Shown: positions 1 through 8,549 of the stretch, one piece after another
Position numbering within the stretch: position 1 is the stretch's first letter
Layout: every line of letters starts with the position of its first letter
Translations under genes and position numbers: made by a program
The notes under the pieces: generated by a model
Databases searched by the model: none
Told to the model about the DNA's origin: nothing
Seen by the model: the letters and a program-made list of their open reading frames with translations, nothing else
Assembly: GCA_043553855.1 (NCBI GenBank)
Contig: CP121336.1
Location: 1,364,001-1,428,000 of the forward strand
Source of the DNA: JAUIAS01 sp030425395
GTDB taxonomy: Bacteria > Pseudomonadota > Alphaproteobacteria > Rhodobacterales > Rhodobacteraceae
Length of the DNA stretch: 64,000 bases
Direction of reading: 5' to 3'

Positions 1-298
1 CCGATGTGGTCGACAGCGGCGTATAGGCCAGCGACAGCGCGAAAAACAGCCGCCCCGTGATCTCGAACCCCGTGCGCACCAGAAGCCCGCGCCGCAGGTA
101 AGCCGAGGTCCAGATCGGCACACCCCGCGCCCGCGCGTAGATCGCATAGATCACCATCGCGGTGGCCCCGAACTGCACCGTGCCCATTCCGGCGCTCACA
201 CCGCCGGTGGCCGTGGCCGCCTTAAAGAACGCGTCCTCGATTCCAAAGCCGATCATGGCGACAATCATGAACAGGCTGCCTCGGAGATTGTCGGACAT
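1..298 (-). CDS. EamA/DMT-family transporter, 3'-truncated by window edge
   Basis: Reading leftwards from the ATG at 298-296 gives 99 open codons running off the window. The protein begins MSDNLRGSLFMIVAMIGFGI, and then alternates hydrophobic helices (residues about 8-28 and 40-53) with short basic loops (ARARG, YLRRG). The opening helix containing a GFG(I/S)xDAxxK-like stretch is typical of the first EamA repeat of drug/metabolite exporters in the inner membrane. The substrate cannot be told. A sigma-70-like promoter lies 32 bp upstream and a strong terminator isolates it from what lies further right, so it is probably its own transcription unit. The family call rests on the N-terminal third only. 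Confidence 0.7.
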   Translation of the reverse strand, partial: MSDNLRGSLFMIVAMIGFGIEDAFFKAATATGGVSAGMGTVQFGATAMVIYAIYARARGVPIWTSAYLRRGLLVRTGFEITGRLFFALSLAYTPLSTTS

Positions 299-329
299 GA
301 TGCGGCTTCACTCAGGTTTGGGAAGCGGC

Positions 330-358
330 ACTGTCCCCCGCCGGATGCGACGGGTCAA
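330..358 (-). promoter_or_regulatory. Predicted sigma-70 promoter of the DMT transporter
   Basis: On the minus strand TTGACC (358-353) and GACAGT (335-330) are separated by exactly 17 bp, about 32 bp upstream of the transporter ATG. The -35 box is near consensus and the -10 box weaker. Seen in sequence; activity is inferred. Confidence 0.45.
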
Positions 359-445
359 GCCGGATCGGAGGCACCCATTCACGTGGCGTCTGGAGTCTTG
401 GCAAGAAATCCCATCAAATCATTTTGGGCGATCCCGCCAAGGCTG

Positions 446-489
446 AAAAAACGCCCCGCGACGCGGCAGGAACAGGTGGTCGCGGGGCG
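446..489 (-). terminator. Strong intrinsic terminator (leftward)
   Basis: Plus-strand bases 452-462 (CGCCCCGCGAC) and 479-489 (GTCGCGGGGCG) are perfect inverted repeats, an 11-bp GC-rich stem with a 16-nt loop. On the minus strand the stem is followed directly by six T residues (451-446). It ends a leftward transcript arising between 490 and 968, either rnc read-through or a small RNA. Confidence 0.75.
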
Positions 490-968
490 CAAAGGATGAT
501 CGCGAAGCGGCTCGCGGGGACTACCGCACACTGTACCGCATCGCATTCATCCTGTCCGGGTCCTATCAGGGGTTCCCTGTGGCAATCGTCGGGAAAGCAA
601 AATGGCCACCACCGCTATGAGCGTCAGGGACTCGGTTGGTTGAACCAATGACGACAAGCTTTGGGGCCTTGCAGGGCTTCTTTTTCTTCGGGGCACCTTC
701 TGCAGCAAGATCCTGTTATGTTCTGTCCATCCAATGCACGGTCACGGCTGAAAACCGCGCATCGGCCAACAGGCGACGGTGCGCCGCCACGCCCCTAAAC
801 TGGTAAACATTTGATAAAAAACAATCAAAATATCTTATTCAACGCCGTAAATCCAATGACGCCACAAACTATCCAAGGGTTTTTCGGCACCTTCCGGGTT
901 TCGCTGGATTTCTTCTTCCGGCAAAAAAGATCGGGGAAACGGCTCTGGTGCCAAGAGCGTCGGGCGGC
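490..968. other. Intergenic region between rnc and the leftward terminator
   Basis: No convincing long gene is present. On the minus strand the segment leading into the terminator contains a tiny frame (550-521, MNAMRYSVR then stop) preceded by a purine-rich GGACAGG, and two further short inverted repeats. At 636-648 lies TTGGTTGAACCAA, a 6-bp-arm palindrome. The layout (mini-ORF, hairpins, terminator) would fit a leader/attenuator or a small RNA, but I recognise no known RNA family: no tmRNA tag, SRP or RNase P motif was seen. The era gene that often follows rnc in this group is not here. Confidence 0.4.
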
Positions 969-1652
969 TTATTCCCGTTCCAGCCGCTCCAGAAGCGCTT
1001 GTGCTGCGGCCTGTTCGGCCTGCCGCTTGGACCCGGCGCTGGCAGTGGCGGTTTCACCTGATTGCAGACGCACTTCGATCTCGAAAATCGGTGCATGGTC
1101 GGGGCCGGACCGGCCCACTTCGGCGTATTTCGGCGGGGTCATGGCCCGCGCCTGCGCCCATTCCTGCAAGGCTGTCTTGGCGTCGCGGGCGTCTTCTTCG
1201 ACCGCGCCGATCCGGTCGCCCCACAGCCGCAGGATCATATCGCGCGCCGCGTCGATCCCCGCATCCAGATAGACGGCCGCAATCACCGCCTCCATCGCAT
1301 CGCCCAAAAGGGCCTGTTTGCGTCGCCCGCCCGAAATCATTTCGGATCGGCCCAGCTTGAGCACCGCGCCAAGATCGACATCACGGGCGACGTCAGCGCA
1401 GGCTTCCTTGCGCACCAATGCATTGAAGCGTGGCGCAAGTTGCCCTTCGCGGGCCCCCTTGTCTTCGGCCAGAAGCGTTTCGGCCATCACAAGGCCAAGA
1501 ACCCGGTCACCCAGAAATTCAAGCCGCTGGTTGTCGCCACGATTGGCCGAGGATCGCGAAGAGTGAGTCAGCGCACGCAAGAGCAATGCAGGGTCTTCGA
1601 ACCTGTGACCGATCCGCCCTTCGAACTCCGTGATATCCGCAGACAGCTTCAT
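969..1652 (-). CDS. rnc: Ribonuclease III
   Basis: 227 residues, the usual length. RNase III cleaves double-stranded RNA during rRNA maturation and mRNA turnover in the cytoplasm. The signature NQRLEFLGDRVLGL is at residues 41-54, giving the metal-binding acidic residues Glu45 and Asp49; the second acidic pair is in GDAMEA (Asp118, Glu121). The C-terminal third (about 155-227) is a double-stranded-RNA-binding domain with the expected KTALQEWAQ start and a helical AAAQALLERL end. It lies 14 bp downstream of lepB on the same strand, as is common in alphaproteobacteria. The call is firm. Confidence 0.97.
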   Translation of the reverse strand: MKLSADITEFEGRIGHRFEDPALLLRALTHSSRSSANRGDNQRLEFLGDRVLGLVMAETLLAEDKGAREGQLAPRFNALVRKEACADVARDVDLGAVLKLGRSEMISGGRRKQALLGDAMEAVIAAVYLDAGIDAARDMILRLWGDRIGAVEEDARDAKTALQEWAQARAMTPPKYAEVGRSGPDHAPIFEIEVRLQSGETATASAGSKRQAEQAAAQALLERLERE

Positions 1653-1666
1653 CGCGCGCGCCCGGA

Positions 1667-2506
1667 CTATTCGATCGCCTTGAAAAAGCGATCACCGCGC
1701 CAGTCCCAGAAGAAGAACAGCGATGATCCCCCGGCAGAGAACAGGATGCGATCGGCCCGCCCGACAAGGTTTTCAAACGGAACCTCACCAACGCCGCCGG
1801 TGATCTGCGGCACACGGCTGTCGGTCGAATTGTCCCGGTTGTCTCCCATAAAGAAATAATGCCCCTCGGACACGGTGAACACACCGGTCTGATCCACATC
1901 CACGCGGAACCCGATATTGAGAACGGTATGTTCGCGCCCACCCGGAAGAGTTTCAATGAACCGCGACTTGGTACAGATACCGCCACGGCCCACAGGGGCG
2001 TTTTCGCATTTGGGCAAGACCCGCTCCGGGCCTTGCGGGTCTTTGCGTTCCTGGAACTCACCGGCGGGAACCAATCCGACCAATTCGTCGTTGATGTAAA
2101 GACGGCTGTCCTTCATCTGCACACGGTCACCGGGCAGGCCAATCACCCGCTTGATGAAATCGCGGCCCGTTCTGGGATGCCGGAATACCACCACATCGCC
2201 ACGTTCCGGCTCTGCCCCCCAAATCCGCGTGTTGGCACCGTCCAGCACACCGCAGAGATCCTCGGCGTCGATATCAAGGCCCACGGCAGGGATCTTGATG
2301 CTTGGACACGACGCATAGGAATAGCCATAGGCCATCTTGTTCACGAACAGGAAATCCCCGATCAGCAAGGTTTCCTTCATCGACCCTGACGGAATCCAGA
2401 ACGGTTGAAAGAACAAGGTGCGGAACACACCGGCAATCAGCAGCGCGTAAACGATCGTCTTGATGGTTTCGACAATCGGATTTTGTTTCTTTGCCGGGGC
2501 GGCCAT
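1667..2506 (-). CDS. lepB: Signal peptidase I
   Basis: 279 residues from the ATG at 2506, chosen because GGAGAG lies 5-6 bp upstream and the protein then begins MAAPAKKQNPIVE; the frame is open further upstream but without homologous sequence. The enzyme is anchored in the inner membrane and removes signal peptides from exported proteins. One membrane helix spans about residues 12-34. The catalytic dyad is Ser42 in PSGSMKETL and Lys119 in GRDFIKRVIGLPGD; the late box GDNRDNSTDSR is also present. It sits between acpS and rnc in the same direction and is probably co-transcribed with them. Confidence 0.96.
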   Translation of the reverse strand: MAAPAKKQNPIVETIKTIVYALLIAGVFRTLFFQPFWIPSGSMKETLLIGDFLFVNKMAYGYSYASCPSIKIPAVGLDIDAEDLCGVLDGANTRIWGAEPERGDVVVFRHPRTGRDFIKRVIGLPGDRVQMKDSRLYINDELVGLVPAGEFQERKDPQGPERVLPKCENAPVGRGGICTKSRFIETLPGGREHTVLNIGFRVDVDQTGVFTVSEGHYFFMGDNRDNSTDSRVPQITGGVGEVPFENLVGRADRILFSAGGSSLFFFWDWRGDRFFKAIE

Positions 2507-2579
2507 GCGGCTCTCCGTTTGCTGGATAGGATCAGGGTGGGAATAATCCGCCGCTACATGCGTGTGGGCGCGCGGTAAG

Positions 2580-3032
2580 TCAAGGCGCGGTTGGCGGCTG
2601 TTCGCCGGTGTCGCCCGACCCGCGCGCCGATGCCGCGATGGGCACGGCCTCGATGACGACAAAGGCCTGCGCCCATGGGTGATCGTCGGTCAGGGTAACG
2701 TGGATTATCGCCTCGTGGCCTTCTGGGGTCATCTCTTGCAGGCGCGCGGCGGCCCAACCGGTGACCGCCATCACCGGCTGGCCGGTCCGCAGATTGCTGA
2801 CGGCCATGTCTTTCCAGGCAATACCCATGCGCAAACCGGTGCCCAGCGCCTTGGAACAGGCCTCCTTGGCGGCCCATCGCTTGGCATAGGTGCCCGCCAC
2901 ATCCTTGCGCCGTTCGGCCTTGCGCTGTTCAACTTCGGTAAAAACCCGGTTGCGAAACCGGTCGCCGAAACGGTCCAGCGTGCCCTGAATGCGGTCAATA
3001 TTGGCAAGGTCGGTGCCAATCCCAAGGATCAT
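2580..3032 (-). CDS. acpS: Holo-[acyl-carrier-protein] synthase
   Basis: 150 residues. AcpS transfers 4'-phosphopantetheine from CoA to apo-acyl carrier protein, activating fatty acid synthesis. The N-terminal MILGIGTDLANIDRI carries the magnesium-binding Asp8, and the second motif RWAAKEACSKALGTGLR (about residues 52-68) carries the Glu ligand. The start ATG overlaps the pdxJ stop by ATGA, so the two are translationally coupled. The last 15 or so residues (ASARGSGDTGEQPPTAP) extend past the usual family end and look disordered. Confidence 0.95.
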   Translation of the reverse strand: MILGIGTDLANIDRIQGTLDRFGDRFRNRVFTEVEQRKAERRKDVAGTYAKRWAAKEACSKALGTGLRMGIAWKDMAVSNLRTGQPVMAVTGWAAARLQEMTPEGHEAIIHVTLTDDHPWAQAFVVIEAVPIAASARGSGDTGEQPPTAP

Positions 3033-3778
3033 CCCCGCGCCTCATCCATGAGACGGCGCATTTCAGCAATCGCTGGTCCGATCCCTCGAAAGATGGCTTC
3101 ACCGATCAGAAAATGCCCGATGTTGAGCTCGCGAACCTCCGGGAAGGCGGCAACCGGCTGGACGGTTTCATAGGTCAGCCCATGACCCACATGCACCTCA
3201 AGCCCAAGCGAATGGGCATGAGCCGACATATCACGCATTGCTTCGAGTTCGCGGTCGCGATCCTCAAAACGGCCCTCGTGATGGGCGTCACAATAGGCCC
3301 CTGAATGCAATTCGATCACCTGCGCACCGATCCGGTGCGCGGCGTCGATCTGCCGAATATCGGCCGCGATAAAGATCGACACACGGCACCCCGCGTCACG
3401 CAGCGGCGCAATGAAATGGGCCAGCCTGTTTTCCTCGCGCGCGACTTCGAGCCCGCCTTCGGTGGTGCGTTCCTCGCGCTTTTCGGGAACGATGCAGACC
3501 GCGTGCGGCTTATGACGCAGGGCGATATCCTGCATCTCTTGGGTGGCGGCCATCTCAAAGTTGAGAGGGACCGTCAGCGTCTCCATAAGTCGTTCGATAT
3601 CAGAATCCGAAATGTGGCGACGATCCTCGCGCAGATGCGCGGTGATCCCGTCGGCGCCCGCCTCTTCGGCCAATTTGGCGGCCCGAAGCGGATCGGGTGT
3701 GTCGCCGCCGCGTGCGTTCCGCACGGTCGCGACGTGGTCGATGTTCACCCCAAGGCGCAGTTTGGCGGATGCTGACAT
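3029..3778 (-). CDS. pdxJ: Pyridoxine 5'-phosphate synthase
   Basis: 249 residues. PdxJ condenses 1-deoxy-xylulose 5-phosphate with 3-amino-2-oxopropyl phosphate to pyridoxine 5'-phosphate, the last ring-forming step of DXP-dependent vitamin B6 synthesis. Family motifs seen: LGVNIDHVATVRNARGG at residues 9-25, GADGITAHLREDRRHI about 41-56, NFEMAATQEM about 74-83, and the C-terminal glycine-rich phosphate site VGHGLTYETV plus LNIGHFLIGEAIF. An AGGAGA ribosome site precedes the ATG at 3778. It overlaps acpS by 4 bp, the classic pdxJ-acpS pair. Confidence 0.97.
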   Translation of the reverse strand: MSASAKLRLGVNIDHVATVRNARGGDTPDPLRAAKLAEEAGADGITAHLREDRRHISDSDIERLMETLTVPLNFEMAATQEMQDIALRHKPHAVCIVPEKREERTTEGGLEVAREENRLAHFIAPLRDAGCRVSIFIAADIRQIDAAHRIGAQVIELHSGAYCDAHHEGRFEDRDRELEAMRDMSAHAHSLGLEVHVGHGLTYETVQPVAAFPEVRELNIGHFLIGEAIFRGIGPAIAEMRRLMDEARG

Positions 3779-3813
3779 GGCGAATCTCCTGAGCGGTTGG
3801 CCGTGCCCAAGAC

Positions 3814-4470
3814 CTAGTCTGCTTTGCGCGCCGCGTCAGCCTTGGCTGCCGCTTTTTTCTTGAGCGCCTCAAGCTTGGCCTTGATCACGCCCTTGCGGCG
3901 TTTCTGATAGGCCTTGAGGATCGGCACAGAGAGGTAATAGCAGATTGTCGCGGTTACGATGCCGGGGATCACCCCGCCGACCATGTAGGGATAGAACACC
4001 TCGTCGAAAAAGATGCGCAACCCGTGCCAATCCATCTCGCTACCGGTGAACAGCGCGCAGAAGTTATCCTTGAGCGCGTCGCCGGCATCAATGAACTTGC
4101 CCGCAAAGGACCGGTGGTGGTGGTCTTCGAACTCTGTTCCCAACAGAAAGTGCCCGGTCTTGAGCGAAACAACCCCGATCGGCACATATGTCAAAGGATT
4201 GCCAAAGAACGTCGCCATCAGCGAGGCAAGGTAATTGCCCTGCATCACCCGCGCGATCATCAGCGCCACGATGAAATGAAGACCATAAAACGGGGTGAAG
4301 GTGGTAAAGACCCCCGCCCATATGCCCCGCGCGATGCGTTCCGGGCTGTCGGGCAGGCGGCGCACCCGGTGTTTGACATAGTGAAAGGCACGGGTCCAGC
4401 CGCCGCGCGGATACAAGAAATCCACGATGACGCGCAAGATTGACCGGCGATCCCGTCGCTTGAATACCAC
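3814..4470 (-). CDS. DUF2062 domain membrane protein
   Basis: 218 residues. The N-terminal part is basic (MVFKRRDRRSILR); the DUF2062 core follows from about residue 40 with the typical SPERIARGIWAGVFTTFTPFYGLHF and a NPLTYVPIG turn. About three hydrophobic segments are visible (near 54-80, 88-106 and 170-192), and the C-terminus is a Lys/Ala-rich tail (KKKAAAKADAARK). The biochemical role of the family is unknown. It lies in a same-strand run between the RSH gene and pdxJ, a neighbourhood often seen in Rhodobacterales, so it may be co-transcribed with essential functions. I infer no function. Confidence 0.85.
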   Translation of the reverse strand: MVFKRRDRRSILRVIVDFLYPRGGWTRAFHYVKHRVRRLPDSPERIARGIWAGVFTTFTPFYGLHFIVALMIARVMQGNYLASLMATFFGNPLTYVPIGVVSLKTGHFLLGTEFEDHHHRSFAGKFIDAGDALKDNFCALFTGSEMDWHGLRIFFDEVFYPYMVGGVIPGIVTATICYYLSVPILKAYQKRRKGVIKAKLEALKKKAAAKADAARKAD

Positions 4471-4499
4471 CTGTTGCCCTTCGTGTCGTCCGTGTTCCG

Positions 4500-6632
4500 T
4501 TATGACGATCCGGCGATAAACCGGGTCTTGTCTCTCATGCGATCTATCGCGGCAACGTCGCTTTCCGCCTCCATGGCCAGCATCAGCGAATGAAGCTGTT
4601 CAACATCGCGCAATTCGACGTCGATCTTCAACCTGTAGAAATCTGGTTTACGATCCACGAATTCAAGATTGCTGATATTGGCCTTCTTTTCGCCGATCAA
4701 TGTGCAAATCCGTCCCAGTACGCCAGAGTCATTGCCGATGGTCAGATCCAGCGTCACCGCATAGGCTGCGGGATGGGTGCCGCTGTGCCAATGCAGATCG
4801 ACCCACCGGTTTGGCTGATCCTCGTATTCGCCCAGCCGCTCGCAATCAATGCTGTGGACGACCACGCCCTTGCCTCGGAACGTAATGCCGACAATGCGTT
4901 CGCCGGGCAGCGGCTGACAGCATGGCCCGCGTTCAAAGCTTTGACCCGGTTCAAGCCCGATAACCGCGCGGCGCGGTGAGATCGCATCGCCGTCGTCCCG
5001 CGCCAGATCGGGGTATATTGCCTGCACCACGTCATGACCGGTCAGTTCGGCACTGCCCAATCTGGCCAAAAGGGCATTGCGGTCGGGCAACATCAGATGT
5101 TTGGCCGCTGTATCCAGAACCTTGTCGGTTGCCTTGCGCCCGACATGTTCAAATGCCGACCGCGCCAGTTCATGCCCCAGCTTGATAAAGCGTTCGCGGT
5201 CCACCTCGCGCAGGGCGCGGCGGATCGCGGTGCGCGCTTTGCCCGTGGTCGCGATCTCAAGCCAGCTGACTTGTGGCGTCTGGCCTTCGGCGGTGATCAC
5301 TTCTACGGACTGGCCGTTCTTGATCCGGGTCCAGAGCGGCACACGAATGCCATCAATCTTGGCCCCGACACAGGCAGACCCGATCCGCGTGTGGATGGCA
5401 TAGGCAAAGTCGATCGGTGTCGCCCCGCGCGGCAATTTCACCACGTCGCCTTTGGGGGTAAAGCAAAAGACCTGATCGGAATACATCTCGAGCTTGACCG
5501 CCTCGAGAAACTCGTCGTGGTCGTCTTCGCCATCGAACTGTTCCGTCAGGCTGGAAATCCAGCGCGCTGGATCAACTGCAAACGGGTTCTGTGTGCGCAC
5601 GCCATCCCGATAAGACCAATGCGCGGCCACGCCCGTTTCGGCCACGTCATGCATCTGCCGCGTGCGAATCTGCACCTCCACCCGCTTGCCATCGCGCCCG
5701 GAAACCGTTGTGTGAATCGATCGGTATCCGTTGGTCTTGGGCTGACTGATGTAATCCTTGAACCGCCCCGGCACCGCGCGCCAGCGTTGGTGGATCACGC
5801 CCAGCGCGGCATAACAATCGGCTTCGGACTCGGTGATGATCCGAAATCCGTAGATATCGGACAGACGGGAAAACCCCTGTTCCTTTTGCTGCATCTTGCG
5901 CCAGATCGAATAGGGTTTCTTGGCCCGTCCGAACACCTGCGCGTCGATCTTTGCCTTTTCCAGTTCGGTCCGCATGTCCCCGGTGATGCGGTGGATCACA
6001 TCGCCCGTTTCCTTTTGCAGCGTTATGAACCGGCGAATGATGGATTGCCTGCCTTCGGGGTTGAGCACGCGAAAGGCCAGGTCTTCCAGTTCTTCGCGCA
6101 TCCACTGCATACCCATGCGCCCGGCCAGCGGGGCATAGATATCCATCGTCTCGCGCGCTTTCTGAAGCTGCTTGTCAGGGCGCATCGCCTTGATCGTGCG
6201 CATGTTGTGCAGGCGGTCCGCCAGTTTGACCAAGATCACCCGAAGATCCTTGGACATAGCCATGAACAGCTTGCGGAAGTTTTCGGCCTGCTTGGTCTCG
6301 CGGCTCGACAATTGCAGATTGGTCAGCTTGGTGACCCCATCCACCAGCATCGCGACCTCTTCGCCGAATCGCTCTGCGACCTCGCCGTAGGACGCCTTGG
6401 TGTCCTCGATGGTGTCATGCAAAAGCGCCGTGATCAGCGTCGCGTCGTCCAGATGCTGTTCTGTCAGGATGGCGGCAACGGCAACCGGATGCGAAAAATA
6501 GGGTTCGCCCGAATGCCGCAGTTGCCCGTCATGCATCGCAAAGCCGAATTCATAGGCCTCGGTCAGACGGGCGACATTGGTCTTGGGGTTGTAGTTGCGG
6601 ACCAGCGCAATCAGATCTTCGCAGGCAATCAT
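4500..6632 (-). CDS. rsh: Bifunctional (p)ppGpp synthetase/hydrolase (RelA/SpoT homologue)
   Basis: 710 residues. The protein makes and degrades the starvation alarmone (p)ppGpp. Domains in order: an N-terminal HD hydrolase with YFSHP (about 45-49), HDTIEDT (about 72-78) and KLADRLHNMRT (about 138-148); a synthetase domain with KPYSIWRKM, DIYGFRII and NGYRSIHTTV; a TGS domain from about residue 387 (VFCFTPKGDVVKLPRGATPIDFAYAIHT); and a C-terminal ACT domain (about 630-700). Because the HDxxED hydrolase motif is intact it should be bifunctional, the single long RSH of alphaproteobacteria. It lies 31 bp downstream of rpoZ. Confidence 0.96.
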   Translation of the reverse strand: MIACEDLIALVRNYNPKTNVARLTEAYEFGFAMHDGQLRHSGEPYFSHPVAVAAILTEQHLDDATLITALLHDTIEDTKASYGEVAERFGEEVAMLVDGVTKLTNLQLSSRETKQAENFRKLFMAMSKDLRVILVKLADRLHNMRTIKAMRPDKQLQKARETMDIYAPLAGRMGMQWMREELEDLAFRVLNPEGRQSIIRRFITLQKETGDVIHRITGDMRTELEKAKIDAQVFGRAKKPYSIWRKMQQKEQGFSRLSDIYGFRIITESEADCYAALGVIHQRWRAVPGRFKDYISQPKTNGYRSIHTTVSGRDGKRVEVQIRTRQMHDVAETGVAAHWSYRDGVRTQNPFAVDPARWISSLTEQFDGEDDHDEFLEAVKLEMYSDQVFCFTPKGDVVKLPRGATPIDFAYAIHTRIGSACVGAKIDGIRVPLWTRIKNGQSVEVITAEGQTPQVSWLEIATTGKARTAIRRALREVDRERFIKLGHELARSAFEHVGRKATDKVLDTAAKHLMLPDRNALLARLGSAELTGHDVVQAIYPDLARDDGDAISPRRAVIGLEPGQSFERGPCCQPLPGERIVGITFRGKGVVVHSIDCERLGEYEDQPNRWVDLHWHSGTHPAAYAVTLDLTIGNDSGVLGRICTLIGEKKANISNLEFVDRKPDFYRLKIDVELRDVEQLHSLMLAMEAESDVAAIDRMRDKTRFIAGSS

Positions 6633-6663
6633 TCTGGTCCGTATCCGTGCCTAAGTGCGAGGC

Positions 6664-7017
6664 TTAGCCCTGCCCTTGCGCCTCCATCAGCGCGCGAAGC
6701 AGTTTTTCTTCCGACATGTCGTCATCGGCGGGCTGATCGGGCTCGGCACCCATCAACAGCGCCATGCTGTCTTCTTCGGGTTCGTCCACCTCGATCTGGT
6801 TCTGGTTGCTTTCGATCAGACGCTCGCGCAGTTCGTCGGCGCTCTGGGTTTCGTCGGCAATCTCGCGCAGGCTGACAACGGGGTTCTTGTCGTTGTCGCG
6901 ATCCACGGTCAGCGCGGCACCCGAAGCGATCTCACGGGCGCGGTGCGCCGCCAGCATTACCAACTCAAAGCGGTTGGGAACCTTGTCAACGCAATCTTCT
7001 ACCGTCACGCGGGCCAT
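6664..7017 (-). CDS. rpoZ: RNA polymerase omega subunit
   Basis: 117 residues. Omega helps fold and assemble RNA polymerase through the beta' subunit. The conserved N-terminal MARVTVEDCVDKVPNRFELVMLAAHRAREI shows the family pattern, followed by a DNDKNPVVSLREIAD segment. The C-terminal 45 residues are acidic (EPEEDSMALL, ADDDMSEEK), as in other alphaproteobacterial omegas. It is immediately upstream of the RSH gene, the same rpoZ–spoT arrangement known from other proteobacteria. Confidence 0.96.
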   Translation of the reverse strand: MARVTVEDCVDKVPNRFELVMLAAHRAREIASGAALTVDRDNDKNPVVSLREIADETQSADELRERLIESNQNQIEVDEPEEDSMALLMGAEPDQPADDDMSEEKLLRALMEAQGQG

Positions 7018-7108
7018 GGGATATGCTCCAAATGTCTATTCTGGTCCAGAGTGGCTCATGTAATGATGTTTCCCGGCCTTGACAAGCGCGGAATCCGCTG
7101 GTGCGGCG

Positions 7109-7684
7109 CTACAGCGGGGGAACAGACGCGATTTCCCGCTCAGGCAGGGCGTCGCACATCGCAACCACGCTGCGCCCGTCCCACGGATGACGCCAGTCCC
7201 GCGCGACATCGCGCAGCGGCACAAGGACAAAGGCGCGATCCTGAAGGCGCGGATGCGGCAGAATCAGCCGGTCGGGCGTTGTCTCCACTTGCCGTTCGGC
7301 GGGCAGATCACGCCACGCCGCATAGCCCTCACGATCAGGCAGCACACTGTCCCCCATCGCGATCAGATCCAGGTCAATGACCCGCTCGCCCCAACGCTGG
7401 ACACGGACCCGGCCCATATCGTTTTCAACCCGGTGCAACGCATCCAGCACCCCTGCCGGATCAAATCGACTATGCACCGCGATTGCCGCGTTCACATAAT
7501 CAGGCCCGGCACCCGCCGGAAAACAGGGTGTCGCATAGAACCGGCTGACCGCCGAAACCGACAACCCGACAGACGCCAATCGCCCCATTGCGGCGATCAG
7601 CGCATCCGCCGGACCACCATAGGGAGAAGTAAGGTTGGCACCCAGCGCAATGAACGCAACGTGACTATCATTTTTGTAGCTCAT
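7109..7684 (-). CDS. folK: 2-amino-4-hydroxy-6-hydroxymethyldihydropteridine diphosphokinase
   Basis: 191 residues from the ATG at 7684 (MSYKND), chosen because AAGGGA lies 6 bp upstream; a start at 7702 is possible. FolK pyrophosphorylates 6-hydroxymethyl-7,8-dihydropterin with ATP in folate synthesis. Visible motifs: FIALGANL near the N-terminus, SRFYATPCFPAGAGPDYVNAAIAV, RVRVQRWGERVIDLDLIAMGD (the WGxRxxDLDxL signature), and LPHPRLQDRAFVLVPL at the pterin and ATP site. It is the last gene rightwards of the minus-strand run and faces a divergent NYN gene. Confidence 0.95.
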   Translation of the reverse strand: MSYKNDSHVAFIALGANLTSPYGGPADALIAAMGRLASVGLSVSAVSRFYATPCFPAGAGPDYVNAAIAVHSRFDPAGVLDALHRVENDMGRVRVQRWGERVIDLDLIAMGDSVLPDREGYAAWRDLPAERQVETTPDRLILPHPRLQDRAFVLVPLRDVARDWRHPWDGRSVVAMCDALPEREIASVPPL

Positions 7685-7814
7685 ACGTTCCCTTTTGCGC
7701 ATGTATTGGACTTGTGCTACCCTGATACCACATTATTTTTCATCAAACGCGCGTCGCACACATTTTAATCACTCACGGACACAGCAGACGCGCAAGTCAC
7801 CGGAAGGACAATTG

Positions 7815-8384
7815 ATGTTTTACAAAGACGAACGGCTCGCGCTGTTCATCGATGGTGCAAACCTGTATGCCGCCGCCAAGGCGCTCGGGTTTGACATTGA
7901 TTACAAACTGCTGCGACAGGAATTTATGCGGCGGGGCAAACTTCTCAGAGCGTTTTATTACACAGCGCTCCTTGAGAATGACGAATACTCCCCGATCCGT
8001 CCTCTTGTGGACTGGCTGCATTACAACGGCTTCACAATGGTGACCAAACCGGCCAAGGAATACACCGACAGCCAGGGCCGTCGTAAGGTCAAGGGCAACA
8101 TGGATATCGAGCTGACCGTGGACGCAATGGAACTTGCCCCGCGGATCGACCATATCGTGCTGTTCTCGGGCGATGGCGATTTCCGCCCTCTGGTCGAAAG
8201 CCTTCAGCGTCAGGGCGTCCGGGTTTCCGTCGTCTCGACGATCCGCAGCCAGCCGCCGATGATCTCGGACGATCTGCGCCGTCAGGCCGACAACTTCATT
8301 GAACTGGAAGAACTGCGCGAAGTCATCGGCCGACCGCCCCGCGAACATGGCGTGGGCAACATGGGCGTGGCAGCCGCGCAATAA
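7815..8384 (+). CDS. NYN domain protein (LabA/DUF88 family)
   Basis: 189 residues. The start at 7815 is preferred because GGAAGG lies 8 bp upstream and MFYKDERLALFIDGANLY is the conserved family opening; the frame extends upstream to 7695 but that part looks non-coding. The NYN fold is PIN-like and predicted to be a ribonuclease: FIDGANL (about 10-16), KGNMDIELTVDAME (about 96-109) and LFSGDGDFRPLVE (about 116-128) supply the acidic metal-binding residues. The RNA target is unknown. Single gene, divergent from folK across a 130-bp spacer. Confidence 0.88.
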   Translation: MFYKDERLALFIDGANLYAAAKALGFDIDYKLLRQEFMRRGKLLRAFYYTALLENDEYSPIRPLVDWLHYNGFTMVTKPAKEYTDSQGRRKVKGNMDIELTVDAMELAPRIDHIVLFSGDGDFRPLVESLQRQGVRVSVVSTIRSQPPMISDDLRRQADNFIELEELREVIGRPPREHGVGNMGVAAAQ

Positions 8385-8549
8385 GCGACGACAACCGCAC
8401 CGAACGGAAATGGGGCTGCTGGTCTGCTGCGATATGGGGCAGACCGATCGGCCCTCGCCCCGTCTTGCAGGTCACCGGGTTCCGGCAAAGGTCAGGTGTG
8501 CGCGGCCAATTATGACGCACACACTTGACCCGATCCTGCCGACCAAAAA

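Noticed and set aside
490..968. Known RNA (tmRNA, 6S, SRP, RNase P)
   Set aside because: None of the hallmark sequences was found on either strand.
811..1272. 153-codon frame overlapping rnc on the other strand
   Set aside because: Cys/Arg/Ser-rich chance translation; overlaps the conserved rnc C-terminus.
5034..6875. 613-codon open frame on the plus strand opposite the RSH gene
   Set aside because: Exact antisense of a strongly conserved gene; composition is of GC-rich codon shadow, no ribosome site or family resemblance.
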